Shown here: one piece after another, positions 9,088 to 18,563 of the stretch
Layout: every line of letters starts with the position of its first letter
How positions within the stretch are numbered: the first letter of the stretch is position 1
From: Desulfurivibrionaceae bacterium
GTDB taxonomy: Bacteria > Desulfobacterota > Desulfobulbia > Desulfobulbales > UBA5123
Assembly (NCBI GenBank): GCA_030145325.1
Contig: JAQYVW010000010.1
Span: 1 to 63,027 of the forward strand
Length of the DNA: 63,027 nucleotides
Reading direction: 5' to 3'
Program-made: the position numbers and the translations under genes
The notes under the pieces: model-generated
The model's input: only the letters and a program-made list of their open reading frames with translations
Told to the model about the DNA's origin: nothing
Database searches by the model: none

Positions 9088-10848
9088 CTACCACGGAATA
9101 GCACCATTATCGCCATCAATCCCACGCTTACCATCAGGTAAATCTGCTTCGCCTTCACCCTGGACACCATCCACCGAAGACGACTCAATCACCCGCAACT
9201 GCTCGTCAAGGCTTTGCAGATTTCGAGAAACCTTACCCACCAATTCCACGTAAGGGTACTTGATCAAGATCGTTTGCAGCAACTGACGCGACTGCAACAA
9301 CAAATCCTTTTTCTGCGCCACATCTACGGTCCGCCCCGCCTTGAAAAAGAGGGCCGCCCCCTCTCTGCGTAATTTGGCAGCAGCCAAGGCTGCAGCATCA
9401 CCAATCTTCACCCGCGCCTTAACGTCATACGTTGTCCCGAACAGCGAAGTATAAACCGCAATAGCTTGGTCAAATTGCTCCGAATCAAAGAGGTGGTCCG
9501 CCTCACCCCAACGCTCCTCCAACATTTGCGCAGTGCGCAGGCGCAGCTCTTCCTGCTCCCGCGCCGCCACAATCACCACCTCATCCATGGTCTTCTGGAC
9601 AACTCCAACCATCTCCTTGGGCAGCTCCTGTCCTGAAAGATCTTCCAGCATCTCCAGAGCATCCTTATATTCCCTGGCATCAACCAAGGCGTCCACCGCC
9701 AGCAATTTATCACTGATCCAGGTCCGAGACTCACTCTCAACCTTATTCAACAGCAGCCGAGCCTTAACCGCAATATCAGTGCTGGGATACTTGTATTCAA
9801 GCTGCGCGACCCACATCTTCAGTTCACCAGGCACCCGTTTGCCGTCAAAGGTCAGGTAAGAACGCAATGCTTGCTGGTAAACAGATAGTTCTTCGGCGTG
9901 CTCGTCGCCACTGGCCAAAATAACCAACTGCTCACGCACCCAATCCTTTTCGCGCTCAAACCCCTCAAACGCGGCAAGCAGTTCCTCGTACTTTTTTACC
10001 GCCTCAACACTCTTGCCCGTTGCTAACAAAAGATCGGCCACCTGTCGCTGCGCCGCCCAAGAATCAAAACCACCACTTTTATTGAGAAGGGTCACCAACT
10101 CGGTAAGAGCAGCGTCGATCTTGTTGGTTCGCAACAAGGCGACAACATACGCCTGATGCACGGCAACCCCAACATCCTGATCGCCAGAAAGTCCTTGAGC
10201 AATCTGACCATAGAGGTCAAGAGCATCATGATATTTACCCTTGCGCACGGCCTCACAGACCTTATCAGCCAAGCTCTCGGAATCAATAACCGGATCTGGT
10301 TCAACCACCGGAGATCCAGCGGTCTGCTTTCTAAAAATGGCCAGGCAGCCACTTTCCTGATAAGCAAAATCCTCATCAATTACTTCCCAGGTGGTAATTG
10401 CCTCCACACCCTTGCCGCCAACAACAATTTGGCGCCTTAATTGGTTGTAATCTCCATAGGTTGCCTCAAGCTGTTGCAAACAATCATACCAACCGTCCGG
10501 CAAAGGCTTTGCACCGCTAACATCCTCTGCCATCAACTGATCGGTAACCGCCCGCCAACGATAGAGCCGGCCCTCATAAACAGCAAGCCGCCGGGCAACC
10601 CGATCAATGCCAAACCCCTCCCCATTTTCATCCCGAGGGGCAACCGGCTCTGGAGCCGAAGTCTCAACCACCGCAGGAGCAGCATCCACCTTGGCAACCG
10701 GTGAAACCACCACCGGAGGCAGAGACACCACCTTCTTCAACTGACTGACTGGCATCCTAACCTTAACCGGTTGCGACACACACCCCGCCCCGCCAAAAAC
10801 TAATGCCCCTAGCAACAACCCCGAAACGCTGAACCGCCACAAATTCAT
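9088..10848 (-). CDS. TPR-like lipoprotein coupled to a class A PBP
   Basis: The product is 586 aa. The N-terminus is a lipoprotein signal with candidate Cys23 (FGGAGC), then a Val/Pro/Ala-rich linker. From about residue 90 it is mostly helical, with repeat-like segments (AAQRQVADLLLATGKSVEAVKKYEELL; DALVDAREYKDALEMLEDL; ADHLFDSEQFDQAIAVYTSLFG) that look like degenerate TPR hairpins. (Each quoted segment is a separate stretch.) The start at 10848 overlaps the upstream PBP stop by 4 bp (ATGA), so it is preferred over 10872. Inference: it may anchor in the outer membrane and act on the PBP, as E. coli LpoA (a TPR-like lipoprotein) does on PBP1a. No sequence-level LpoA similarity is claimed. It could instead be a general scaffold. 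Confidence 0.7.
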   Translation of the reverse strand: MNLWRFSVSGLLLGALVFGGAGCVSQPVKVRMPVSQLKKVVSLPPVVVSPVAKVDAAPAVVETSAPEPVAPRDENGEGFGIDRVARRLAVYEGRLYRWRAVTDQLMAEDVSGAKPLPDGWYDCLQQLEATYGDYNQLRRQIVVGGKGVEAITTWEVIDEDFAYQESGCLAIFRKQTAGSPVVEPDPVIDSESLADKVCEAVRKGKYHDALDLYGQIAQGLSGDQDVGVAVHQAYVVALLRTNKIDAALTELVTLLNKSGGFDSWAAQRQVADLLLATGKSVEAVKKYEELLAAFEGFEREKDWVREQLVILASGDEHAEELSVYQQALRSYLTFDGKRVPGELKMWVAQLEYKYPSTDIAVKARLLLNKVESESRTWISDKLLAVDALVDAREYKDALEMLEDLSGQELPKEMVGVVQKTMDEVVIVAAREQEELRLRTAQMLEERWGEADHLFDSEQFDQAIAVYTSLFGTTYDVKARVKIGDAAALAAAKLRREGAALFFKAGRTVDVAQKKDLLLQSRQLLQTILIKYPYVELVGKVSRNLQSLDEQLRVIESSSVDGVQGEGEADLPDGKRGIDGDNGAIPW

Positions 10849-13800
10849 AAACCGCTCTCTCCAGCCCGCCAAAACGGCAGGAAAAATCTTGTCGGCGTCA
10901 TACCATCCGCCGTTGGTGTCCCAAAGGTAACTATCGTTGCTGGTGACCGCGCTTCTCCCCTGGTCACAATACCACCCGCCCCGGCATCAACCGGAACATT
11001 AATCTGTCCAAGACTTTCATAACGCAGAGGAATCTCCGGCTTGGCGGCGAAGTAGAAATCAACCACATCCATGTGGCCAGCATAATCTCGATTAAGGGTA
11101 ATACTTTTCGCCAATTCAGTCCACAACGGCAACGCCCCAGCCGAACCGGTGAGATGGGTAGTGGTTCGAACCATGGGCTTATTGTCATCAAAGCCGACAT
11201 AGGCGGTCACCACATACCCGCCCCGCAAAGAAGCGGTGTTTCGAGAACCTTCACTGCCGGGAACAACCCCCGCAAAAGCGGCATTGGTATACCTGTTGGC
11301 GGTACCGGTTTTACCAATAACCGGCCACACCAAGTTCAGCTCGGCAAGCTGCGCCGCTTTACCCGGATCCCGGCTCCGCAAAAAAAGATTTTTAGCCGCA
11401 TACTTGCCGGTACCGAAACGAACCACGTTGCGCATGATATCACAAACCGCCAACGAGATAGGAGGCGCAACCGCCAAACGCCGTATTCGCTTCGGGGCAA
11501 AAACCACTTCGCCATCATTGTTTTCAACCCTATCAAGAATAGACAAGGCCTCACCCACCTCACCATTCTCGTTGCGAAAAGTACCACCACTGGAGATTGC
11601 CTCATACACCCTGGCCACCTCCAACAGACTGATCACATTGGAACCGAGAGGAAACGACAAGACCGGATCCAACTTACTCTCAATCCCAAGATCCCGACAA
11701 AGGGCGATCACATAACGTAAAGCCACCAAGACCCGAAAATCACGGACCTGATGCAACACCTCCGAGCCGTAGGGAGGCAAGGCGGCAAGGGCCGTGTATT
11801 CTTCCTCACTAACCGCCCTCAGCTGATCAAGGGTGGCGACGCTCACTTGCCCTTCAATCAATACCCCCTGCCAGAACTGCTGCTGCCGGGAATCATCCAG
11901 ACCGGAAAGTTTTTTTAACAACCAACCATCAGCAACCGGCTGCCATTGCCCGGATATCGGCGCCGTCCCGTATCGATATTCATCGCCACCTGGATTACGA
12001 TACAATACCCCTGTCGGCACTACGACTTCATCACCCGGAACTGGTGCCAACGCCCCCCCCGCCACAACCTCTTTCCGCAAGGCGGCCAGTTCATCGCGCA
12101 AGGCAAGAAAACGCAAATAATTTCTCGCCAACATCTCTTTCCGTTGGGCAAACTCCTTTATCTCTTTACGATCAAGAACAACACCCTGAGCAAGCTCATC
12201 CTCGGTTTTGGTCAGGTAATCCGCAAACCAAAGCCCATAATGCATCTCGCGCAAGAATTCATATTCGCCGGTGCGCCCATCAAAAAGAAGATCCGGGCCA
12301 AGCCGCGTAACCGCCCGGCTAAAAGCGACCTGCCGCAACATATCCTGGTCAACCACCACCCCGAACTCATCACGGATGCGCCGCCTAAAATACTGATATG
12401 ACTCCCCACCCTCCTGAGCCAGACCAAGATATGACGCCAACTCCTTAAACTGAGCAGGCGACAAGCGATCACAGAGATGATAGAGCAGCCAGACCGTGGC
12501 GAGATTCTCGGAGTGGACACCGGCCCAGCTCATGGATACTTGCGCAAAGGAACTTTCATGATCCGGCCGCGGGAAATAAGCCTGTTTCTGAAAAGAAAAG
12601 ACATCGCGCTGATTATTGATAGGGTCGGCACTGTTCCAGCCCAGCTGTAACGCAGCGCAATAGACGAGAGGTTTGATCACCGACCCCATGGGCCGTTTAG
12701 CGCTCACCGCCCGATTGAAAAAATGATTCTCAAACCCACCAACCATGGCCCGGATCGTCCCATCCTTCATCTCCAGCAACGCACCCTGTAGTTTAGGATA
12801 CTTGGCCAGATCGAGCAAACAGACGCCAGCCAGAGAATCAACCTCCCGAACTTTAACAAAAACCCGATCACCACCCACCAACTGGTCCAGCAGATGCTGC
12901 AGACCCTTTTCACCGGCCTCACTCCAACGTTGATGTTCGTAGCGAGCCAAGGCCTGGGCCAAAGGCATCAGCCCCGCCCGATCAATCCGCCCGCTGACCT
13001 CATCGCCGCCAAAGGAAACTGTCACTTCAGGAACAGCACGATCCACCTTGACAATACGACCAAAGAGCAGCGCCCCCTCGGCAACCACCCCATCGCCGCG
13101 ACCGGCGGGCAAGGCCTTATATTCATCCTGCACGGTCTTACGCTCAAACCCCCGCATCCGCACATCCAACCGGGAAAGCTCTTGCCGCAAAGAACGAAGC
13201 CCTTCCTCTTGGAGGTCCCGCTCCACCGTGGTCACAATCCTTATCCCGGAGGTGGCAATATTATCAATGCCGTGCTCCTGCAAAGCCGCTTGCACCTCAG
13301 GGGTATCCAACGCATCCTTAACCAGATCCATTACGGTATTAAGCGAATAGGACATCTTCCCTTGGCGAAAGGGGACCTCCCTACCAATACTGGCCTGATA
13401 CTGTTCAACACTGATCTTCCCCATCCCATACATCTGCGCCAGCACATATCCCGTCCGCCGCTTGGCAAGAACCCGTGCCCTGGCTGCCGCCATATCGTCA
13501 CGCTTGATGAATGGATTATAGGTATTGGGACTTTTCACGCTGCCAGCAATAAACGCGCACTCAACAAGATCAAGTTTCTGAACCGGCTTATCAAAATAAT
13601 AGCGAGAGGCAACGCCAAGACCGCGACCATTACCGCTTACATAGAACTGGTTGGCGTAGAATTCCAGTATCTTTGTTTTGGGATAGTGATATTCAAGGCG
13701 CAGAGCGTACAGCAACTCCTTGAGCTTAGCCTTAAACGAGCGATTCTTGCGTTTGAAAAGATTCTTCGCAGCCTGCTGGGTGATGGTGCTACCACCCTGA

Positions 13801-14162
13801 ACAACTCGCCCGGCCCGAACATTGGCGACCATGGCGCGGAACATTCCGGGGACATCGATACCAAAATGATTGAAGAATTGATGATCTTCCGCTGCGACAA
13901 TGGCTTCCACAAATCGCTTCGGCATCTGTTCATAGGGAACATACTGGCGATGGGTTTTCTCAAAGAACACCCCGATTTTGGAGTGCCCGTCACGGTAGTA
14001 AACCGGACTTTCCACCCCGAGGATATCTTCAATACTGCCCTGACGGATTGCCTCGCCGGGATTAAAAATCACCAACCAGGCATAAAATCCCACCGCAATA
14101 ACAGTAGCCAGACAGGCGATTGCGCCAATAAAGAAGAAAAGACGTTTCAGCATAATATCCAT
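10845..14162 (-). CDS. Class A penicillin-binding protein (transglycosylase/transpeptidase), long form
   Basis: The product is 1105 aa. One N-terminal membrane helix (about 4-30) precedes a GT51 glycosyltransferase domain (about 60-240) with AAEDHQFFNHFGID and QGGSTITQQAAKN. The transpeptidase domain carries Ser-Val-Ile-Lys near residue 490, Ser-Glu-Asn near 552 and Lys-Thr-Gly-Thr near 952. In ordinary class A PBPs the last two motifs lie about 120-150 residues apart. Here the gap is about 400, so roughly 250 extra residues are inserted, rich in charged helices. The enzyme polymerises lipid II and cross-links peptidoglycan in the periplasm. All catalytic motifs are intact, so activity is expected. 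It shares an operon with the coupled lipoprotein gene and is divergent from the lytic transglycosylase. Confidence 0.92.
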   Translation of the reverse strand: MDIMLKRLFFFIGAIACLATVIAVGFYAWLVIFNPGEAIRQGSIEDILGVESPVYYRDGHSKIGVFFEKTHRQYVPYEQMPKRFVEAIVAAEDHQFFNHFGIDVPGMFRAMVANVRAGRVVQGGSTITQQAAKNLFKRKNRSFKAKLKELLYALRLEYHYPKTKILEFYANQFYVSGNGRGLGVASRYYFDKPVQKLDLVECAFIAGSVKSPNTYNPFIKRDDMAAARARVLAKRRTGYVLAQMYGMGKISVEQYQASIGREVPFRQGKMSYSLNTVMDLVKDALDTPEVQAALQEHGIDNIATSGIRIVTTVERDLQEEGLRSLRQELSRLDVRMRGFERKTVQDEYKALPAGRGDGVVAEGALLFGRIVKVDRAVPEVTVSFGGDEVSGRIDRAGLMPLAQALARYEHQRWSEAGEKGLQHLLDQLVGGDRVFVKVREVDSLAGVCLLDLAKYPKLQGALLEMKDGTIRAMVGGFENHFFNRAVSAKRPMGSVIKPLVYCAALQLGWNSADPINNQRDVFSFQKQAYFPRPDHESSFAQVSMSWAGVHSENLATVWLLYHLCDRLSPAQFKELASYLGLAQEGGESYQYFRRRIRDEFGVVVDQDMLRQVAFSRAVTRLGPDLLFDGRTGEYEFLREMHYGLWFADYLTKTEDELAQGVVLDRKEIKEFAQRKEMLARNYLRFLALRDELAALRKEVVAGGALAPVPGDEVVVPTGVLYRNPGGDEYRYGTAPISGQWQPVADGWLLKKLSGLDDSRQQQFWQGVLIEGQVSVATLDQLRAVSEEEYTALAALPPYGSEVLHQVRDFRVLVALRYVIALCRDLGIESKLDPVLSFPLGSNVISLLEVARVYEAISSGGTFRNENGEVGEALSILDRVENNDGEVVFAPKRIRRLAVAPPISLAVCDIMRNVVRFGTGKYAAKNLFLRSRDPGKAAQLAELNLVWPVIGKTGTANRYTNAAFAGVVPGSEGSRNTASLRGGYVVTAYVGFDDNKPMVRTTTHLTGSAGALPLWTELAKSITLNRDYAGHMDVVDFYFAAKPEIPLRYESLGQINVPVDAGAGGIVTRGEARSPATIVTFGTPTADGMTPTRFFLPFWRAGESGL

Positions 14163-14342
14163 TTCGAGCCGGGCAACAACAAGGGCCTGTTAGACAAAAT
14201 GTCCTCACCGCGGACCGATCATTTTTCATTGCACAAGCGGGCAGAGTCATGTAAAAACCAGCGAACCAGGCTTTTGGTCGCCAAAAAAAACACGGAAAAA
14301 CAACACATCCGTGGCATCAAGATATAATACAGGGGAAACCAC

Positions 14343-16067
14343 ATGTCCACAGACAAAACCAGCTTACCGCACATTACGCTTCTCGCTGGCCTGCTGATGC
14401 TTTGTATCGCCTGTGCCCCTCTGCGCACCGGAAAAGAAAACCACCCCGCCATGGACCATCTCACCCGGCAGGATCACCCCGAAAACATCGTCGCAGTCTC
14501 CACCGAGACCCACACCAACCCGGAAACATCCCACCTGGATGATGAAACCACCGTCGCCGAACCAGAACAGACCGCCTCCCTAGAGATCAAAGAGCTGGAA
14601 AGGATGGATAATAACTGGGAAGAAGGAGCGGCAGCCGATGAAAAAGAAATCAGCTATGATTTCCCGGTCACAGTCAACCGCCAGGTTGAATTCTACCTGA
14701 ATTTTTTCCAAACCAGCCAACGCACCACCTTTGCCCGCTGGTTGGCCCGATCCGGTCGCTACCTACCAATGTTTCAGCAGAAATTAGAAGAGGCGGGCCT
14801 CCCCTTGGATCTGGCCTATCTGCCCATGATAGAAAGCGGCTACAATCTCTCCGCCTATTCTTCCGCCGGAGCCGCAGGACCTTGGCAATTCATGCGTGCC
14901 ACCGGTCGTCACTACGGGCTCAAGATCAACCGCTATGTAGACGAACGCCGCGACCCGGTCAAATCCACCGAGGCGGCAATCAAATACCTCGACAAACTGT
15001 ACAAAGATTTCGGCTCCTGGCAACTGGCAGTGGCTGCGTACAACGCCGGTGAGGGACGAATCAAAAAAGCAATCCGCCGGAAGGGTACCGACAATTTCTG
15101 GAAGATCGCCCAGGGGCGAACCCTCAACATTGAAACCAAACGCTATGTACCAAAGTTGATCGCCGCCATCATGATCGCCAAGAATCCCAGCCAATACGGA
15201 TTCAACGAAATCACTCTGGATCTCCCCTTGGCCTACGAAGAAATCAAAACCCCGCCATGGACCACCCTGGCAGCAGTAGCAGTGGCGGGAGAGATCAACA
15301 GCAAAGAATTACGCGATCTCAACCGGCAACTACGCCGCGCCATGACCCCTCCCGGCGCTAGCAGCTACACCCTCAGGGTCCCGCCGGGCAAAGGAAAAAT
15401 CACCAGCCAGAACCTTGCCCGGGTGCATGCCTCAATTGCCACTGAATTCCGCACCCACATCGTCAAACGGACCGATTCCCTCTCCAAGATCAGTCGCCTC
15501 TACAACCTCAACAAAACAACCCTCCTCAAAGCCAACAACCTGCGCGGCCCAACCCTTCGAGTCGGCCAGCGGTTACGGATTCCTTACCAGACCACAACCT
15601 ATGTTTTACTAGACAAAACCGAAACCACCGGCCGCCAAGGCGTGGCCGCGATCAATGCCGACAATTTACTCCTCCACAAGGTGCGCCCCGGCGAAACCCT
15701 TTCCCATCTCGCCAAGCTGTACAACGTCCCGGCCCACCTGATCGCCTCGTGGAACGGCCTCAAGAACATCAACTCCATCCGGGCCGGACAACAACTGGCC
15801 CTCTATCTGGATGAAAACTCTCGCAAACTGGCCGGGAAACCTCTCTACAAAACAGCCAAAAACACCACCACCCAAACAGCTGTCAAATCCAACCGCAGCG
15901 CACAGCAACTTTCCTACTATAAGGTTCGCGGCGGCGACTCGCTCTGGACCATCTCTAGGAAATTCAAACTGACCCTGGATGAAATCCGGCGCTGGAACAA
16001 CCTCACCAACGATCTAATCAAACCAGGCGCACAGTTGCTCATCAAGGATTCGGATCTAGGCGTGTAA
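14343..16067 (+). CDS. mltD: LysM-containing lytic transglycosylase (MltD-like)
   Basis: The product is 574 aa. A hydrophobic N-terminus ends in an imperfect lipobox (candidate Cys24). A Glu-rich linker follows, then a goose-lysozyme/SLT-type domain at about 115-290 with catalytic Glu164 (LPMIESGYN), SSAGAAGPWQFM and AVAAYNAGEGRI. Three LysM domains lie at the C-terminus (about 373-418, 440-487 and 522-568). It cleaves glycan strands between MurNAc and GlcNAc, leaving 1,6-anhydro ends; LysM domains hold it on peptidoglycan. AGGGGAA precedes the ATG. The stop codon overlaps the next start (TAATG at 16065-16069), so the SDR gene is co-translated. It is divergent from the PBP, a sensible synthesis/cleavage pairing. 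Confidence 0.93.
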   Translation: MSTDKTSLPHITLLAGLLMLCIACAPLRTGKENHPAMDHLTRQDHPENIVAVSTETHTNPETSHLDDETTVAEPEQTASLEIKELERMDNNWEEGAAADEKEISYDFPVTVNRQVEFYLNFFQTSQRTTFARWLARSGRYLPMFQQKLEEAGLPLDLAYLPMIESGYNLSAYSSAGAAGPWQFMRATGRHYGLKINRYVDERRDPVKSTEAAIKYLDKLYKDFGSWQLAVAAYNAGEGRIKKAIRRKGTDNFWKIAQGRTLNIETKRYVPKLIAAIMIAKNPSQYGFNEITLDLPLAYEEIKTPPWTTLAAVAVAGEINSKELRDLNRQLRRAMTPPGASSYTLRVPPGKGKITSQNLARVHASIATEFRTHIVKRTDSLSKISRLYNLNKTTLLKANNLRGPTLRVGQRLRIPYQTTTYVLLDKTETTGRQGVAAINADNLLLHKVRPGETLSHLAKLYNVPAHLIASWNGLKNINSIRAGQQLALYLDENSRKLAGKPLYKTAKNTTTQTAVKSNRSAQQLSYYKVRGGDSLWTISRKFKLTLDEIRRWNNLTNDLIKPGAQLLIKDSDLGV

Positions 16068-16882
16068 TGGAAATCAACGGTAAAACCGCTCTGGTCCTGG
16101 GAGCGGCAAAGGGAATAGGCAAGGCCATAGGCATGGCCCTGGCTGAGGCCGGGGCCTCGGTGGTCTTTACTTGTTTCGACTGGCCGACGGAATCAAAACA
16201 ACTCCAAGAAGAAGTGGCAGCCCTTAACGGCAACCATCTCGTCTGCAAGGTTGACTTACGGGATCCACAACAGGTTGAGCAACTGACCAGCCAAATTCGC
16301 GACAAGTACACCACCCTTGATATCCTGATTAACAATATCGAACGTGGCGGCATGCCGGTGGTGCACGGCCCCTACCTCCCTGAGCAGTGGGATCTGGAAA
16401 TGGAGACCACCCTGAAGGCAAAATGGTGGGTTTTCCATCACGCCCTGCCGCTCCTGAAAAAAAGCGGCAATGGCGCGGTGGTTACCCTTTCATCAATTGC
16501 GGGAATTGTTGGTCGCTCCGGACCGGCGGCAATGATCTTTAACGATGGCTATGCCGCCGCCAATCGAGCCATCTCCTCCTTCACCGAAACCTGGGCGCGA
16601 GAAGGCGCTCCTGAAGTGCGGGTCAATGAACTGATGCTGGGCATCTTCGCAACCAGACACGGCGAGCAAACCCGAGGCTGGACTCTTCTCTCCACAGAAG
16701 AACAACGTGCCCTGACGGAACACACCCTGCTGAAACGAACCGGGCGCTTAGACGAAATAGTCAAAGCGGTTTTCTTTCTGCTCAAAGACGCCGAGTATAT
16801 GACCGGTAGCGTCATTCGCCTAGACGGCGGTTATACCCTCGGTAACGAAACAATCCCAGCAATGCCGCCGGGGGTGGTCTAA
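16067..16882 (+). CDS. Short-chain dehydrogenase/reductase homologue lacking the catalytic lysine
   Basis: The product is 271 aa, normal for a classical SDR. The nucleotide-binding motif GAAKGIGKAIG (about 12-22) and LDILINN (84-90) are present, as are Ser142/Ser143 (VTLSSIAG) and Tyr162. The active-site YxxxK motif reads Tyr-Ala-Ala-Ala-Asn, so the essential Lys is replaced by Asn166. The codon is AAT in the window. The C-terminal LDGG motif of the family is present. It could be a pseudoenzyme, an altered-function reductase or an enoyl-reductase-like divergent form. It starts inside the stop codon of the mltD-like gene, which suggests tight co-expression, though no functional link is evident. 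It ends 4 bp before the convergent 92-aa gene. Confidence 0.85.
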   Translation: MEINGKTALVLGAAKGIGKAIGMALAEAGASVVFTCFDWPTESKQLQEEVAALNGNHLVCKVDLRDPQQVEQLTSQIRDKYTTLDILINNIERGGMPVVHGPYLPEQWDLEMETTLKAKWWVFHHALPLLKKSGNGAVVTLSSIAGIVGRSGPAAMIFNDGYAAANRAISSFTETWAREGAPEVRVNELMLGIFATRHGEQTRGWTLLSTEEQRALTEHTLLKRTGRLDEIVKAVFFLLKDAEYMTGSVIRLDGGYTLGNETIPAMPPGVV

Positions 16883-16886
16883 CCTC

Positions 16887-17165
16887 TTACTTCTTCTCCA
16901 TTTCCTTCAGGATACTCTCCACCGCCCAGACCGGAATCTGGTGCATGACCCGCTCCACCGCCGCCGTTTTTCTGTCATCGGCATCGGCCATGGGACCGAC
17001 CTCGGCCAAAATCTCCTCGGCGTCATACCAGCACAGCTCGCGGCCCGCCTTGTCATAAACGGTGAGGATACGCCGATTGGCCTCATGCAGATGTTCTTCC
17101 TCAATGACGTTGCCAACAATCTCAATGGCAACCTTATAGGGAACGAATTTCACTTCTTCACTCAT
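16887..17165 (-). CDS. Conserved-looking hypothetical protein, 92 aa
   Basis: I do not recognise this protein. It is small, acidic, has no signal peptide or cysteine cluster, and reads as a soluble alpha/beta domain: VPYKVAIEIVGNVIEEEHLH, ILTVYDKAGRELCWYDAEE and a C-terminal helix VWAVESILKEMEKK. It lies 22 bp after dgt on the same strand and so is probably co-transcribed with it. Codon use resembles the neighbours and the start has an AAGGAGAATAT leader, supporting a real gene. Confidence 0.65.
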   Translation of the reverse strand: MSEEVKFVPYKVAIEIVGNVIEEEHLHEANRRILTVYDKAGRELCWYDAEEILAEVGPMADADDRKTAAVERVMHQIPVWAVESILKEMEKK

Positions 17166-17187
17166 TATATTCTCCTTAAAAGCAAAA

Positions 17188-18225
17188 TTAAACCAACGGA
17201 TTGGGTAAGAACAACCGCTGGTACATATTCTGTGCGTACCGATCAGTCATACTGGCGATATAATCACAAACCCGCCGTTCCTGCGAGATACTAGCCGCGA
17301 ATGAACCGATTTCTTTTTCCAAAAAATCCTTGTTTTCCATACAGTAACCAAAGAGTTCCCGCAGCATCTTGGTAGCCTTCAGAAACTCCTCATGGACATG
17401 GGGGGCGCGGTACACCTGGTGAAAAAGGAATCCCCGCAACTCCTGCATCGCCTTCCCTATATCGGGGGCAATGCCAAATTCTAAACGCTCGCCTTCGGGG
17501 TGGGTTCCGGCCAGCACCCCCTGCACCATGGCAACAATCCGCTGCGAGTGGGTATTGCCCAGCACCTCATTACACTCCCTCGGCACATCTTCAGCCGCGA
17601 TGACGCCACTACGGATGGCATCGTCAAGGTCGTGACTGAGATAGGCAATAATATCGGCATAGCGGATCACGCACCCTTCTGCGGTTTCGGGCAGATCACG
17701 GCCATCGGCAGGAATCACCTCGCCGTACCCCTTTGAATGCTTAGCAATCCCGTCACGCACCTCATAGCTCAGATTCAGCCCCTGCCCCCCGTTTTCCAAC
17801 GTATCAACCACCCGCAAACTTTGCCGGTAATGGGAAAAACCGCCCGGCATCAACTCGTTGAGGACCGTTTCCCCGGCATGCCCGAAGGGGGTATGCCCCA
17901 AATCATGGCCATGGGCAATGGCCCCGACCAGATCTTCATTAAGGCGCAGGGCACGAGCCAAGGTTCTGGCAATCTCACACATCTCAAGGGTATGGGTGAG
18001 CCGGGTTCTATAATGGTCGCCGGATGGCGATAAGAAAACTTGCGTTTTATGCTTGAGACGACGATAGGCCTTACAGTAAACAATTCGGTTCCGGTCACGC
18101 TGAAAAGCGCTGCGAATGGAACACTCGTCCTCACTGCGCAGCCTCCCCCGGCTCTCGCCGCTCAGGCAAGCGAATGGAGAGAGCATCTGCCGTTCCCGTT
18201 CCTCTATATCCTCGCGAATCACCAT
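17188..18225 (-). CDS. dgt: Deoxyguanosinetriphosphate triphosphohydrolase-like HD protein
   Basis: The product is 345 aa from the chosen start. Family landmarks run in order: LSPFACLSGESRGR, FQRDRNRIVYCKAYRRLKHK, QVFLSPSGDHYRTRLTHTLE, and the HD metal site AHGHDLGHTPFGHAGE. These enzymes hydrolyse dGTP (and often other dNTPs) to the nucleoside and tripolyphosphate, controlling dNTP pools. The start at 18225 puts GGGGAG 4 bases upstream and gives the N-terminus expected for the family (REDIEERERQMLSPFA). A longer frame from 18285 adds a 20-residue leader with no family counterpart. It heads a two-gene unit with the 92-aa gene. Confidence 0.93.
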   Translation of the reverse strand: MVIREDIEERERQMLSPFACLSGESRGRLRSEDECSIRSAFQRDRNRIVYCKAYRRLKHKTQVFLSPSGDHYRTRLTHTLEMCEIARTLARALRLNEDLVGAIAHGHDLGHTPFGHAGETVLNELMPGGFSHYRQSLRVVDTLENGGQGLNLSYEVRDGIAKHSKGYGEVIPADGRDLPETAEGCVIRYADIIAYLSHDLDDAIRSGVIAAEDVPRECNEVLGNTHSQRIVAMVQGVLAGTHPEGERLEFGIAPDIGKAMQELRGFLFHQVYRAPHVHEEFLKATKMLRELFGYCMENKDFLEKEIGSFAASISQERRVCDYIASMTDRYAQNMYQRLFLPNPLV

Positions 18226-18563
18226 TCCGCTCCCCGTACAACCATCTCCTGCTTCCACAAAAAATATATTAACCTTTTGCATCATCGGACATGTTCTATA
18301 TACCCGTTATTACTTTTTTCCGCCATGGCATTGCCAAGACACCTTCTCATCCCATTACATTTTATATTGCGCATTACCAAACAAGCCGTGTAAAATCATA
18401 AGTACTTGATAAACAAGGGGATGTTAAACATTTAATTAATAGCTTTCACTCCTCTTTCTATTCTCGCTCGATTCTTCAGCATCCATTGGTTGCCATAGCT
18501 CGAGACCATCACCAATTGGATAAATCCGCCCAGCACCCCTGTAGGCGAAAGGAATCACCCCCC
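18226..18563. other. Intergenic region between divergent dgt and the binding-protein gene
   Basis: This gap is about 340 bp and markedly AT-rich around 18270-18480. It must hold promoters for dgt (leftward) and the lipoprotein gene (rightward). I see no hairpin with a T-run, no tRNA-like structure and no clear promoter pair. Confidence 0.4.

Noticed and set aside
12894-14327. Plus-strand open frame of 477 codons over the PBP gene
   Set aside because: It is antisense to the GT51 and transpeptidase domains, which are certain. No signal, motif or start site supports it.
14323-14328. TATAAT just upstream of the lytic transglycosylase gene
   Set aside because: It lies only 15 bases before the ATG, which would leave a leader of about 8 bases, and there is no matching -35 box.
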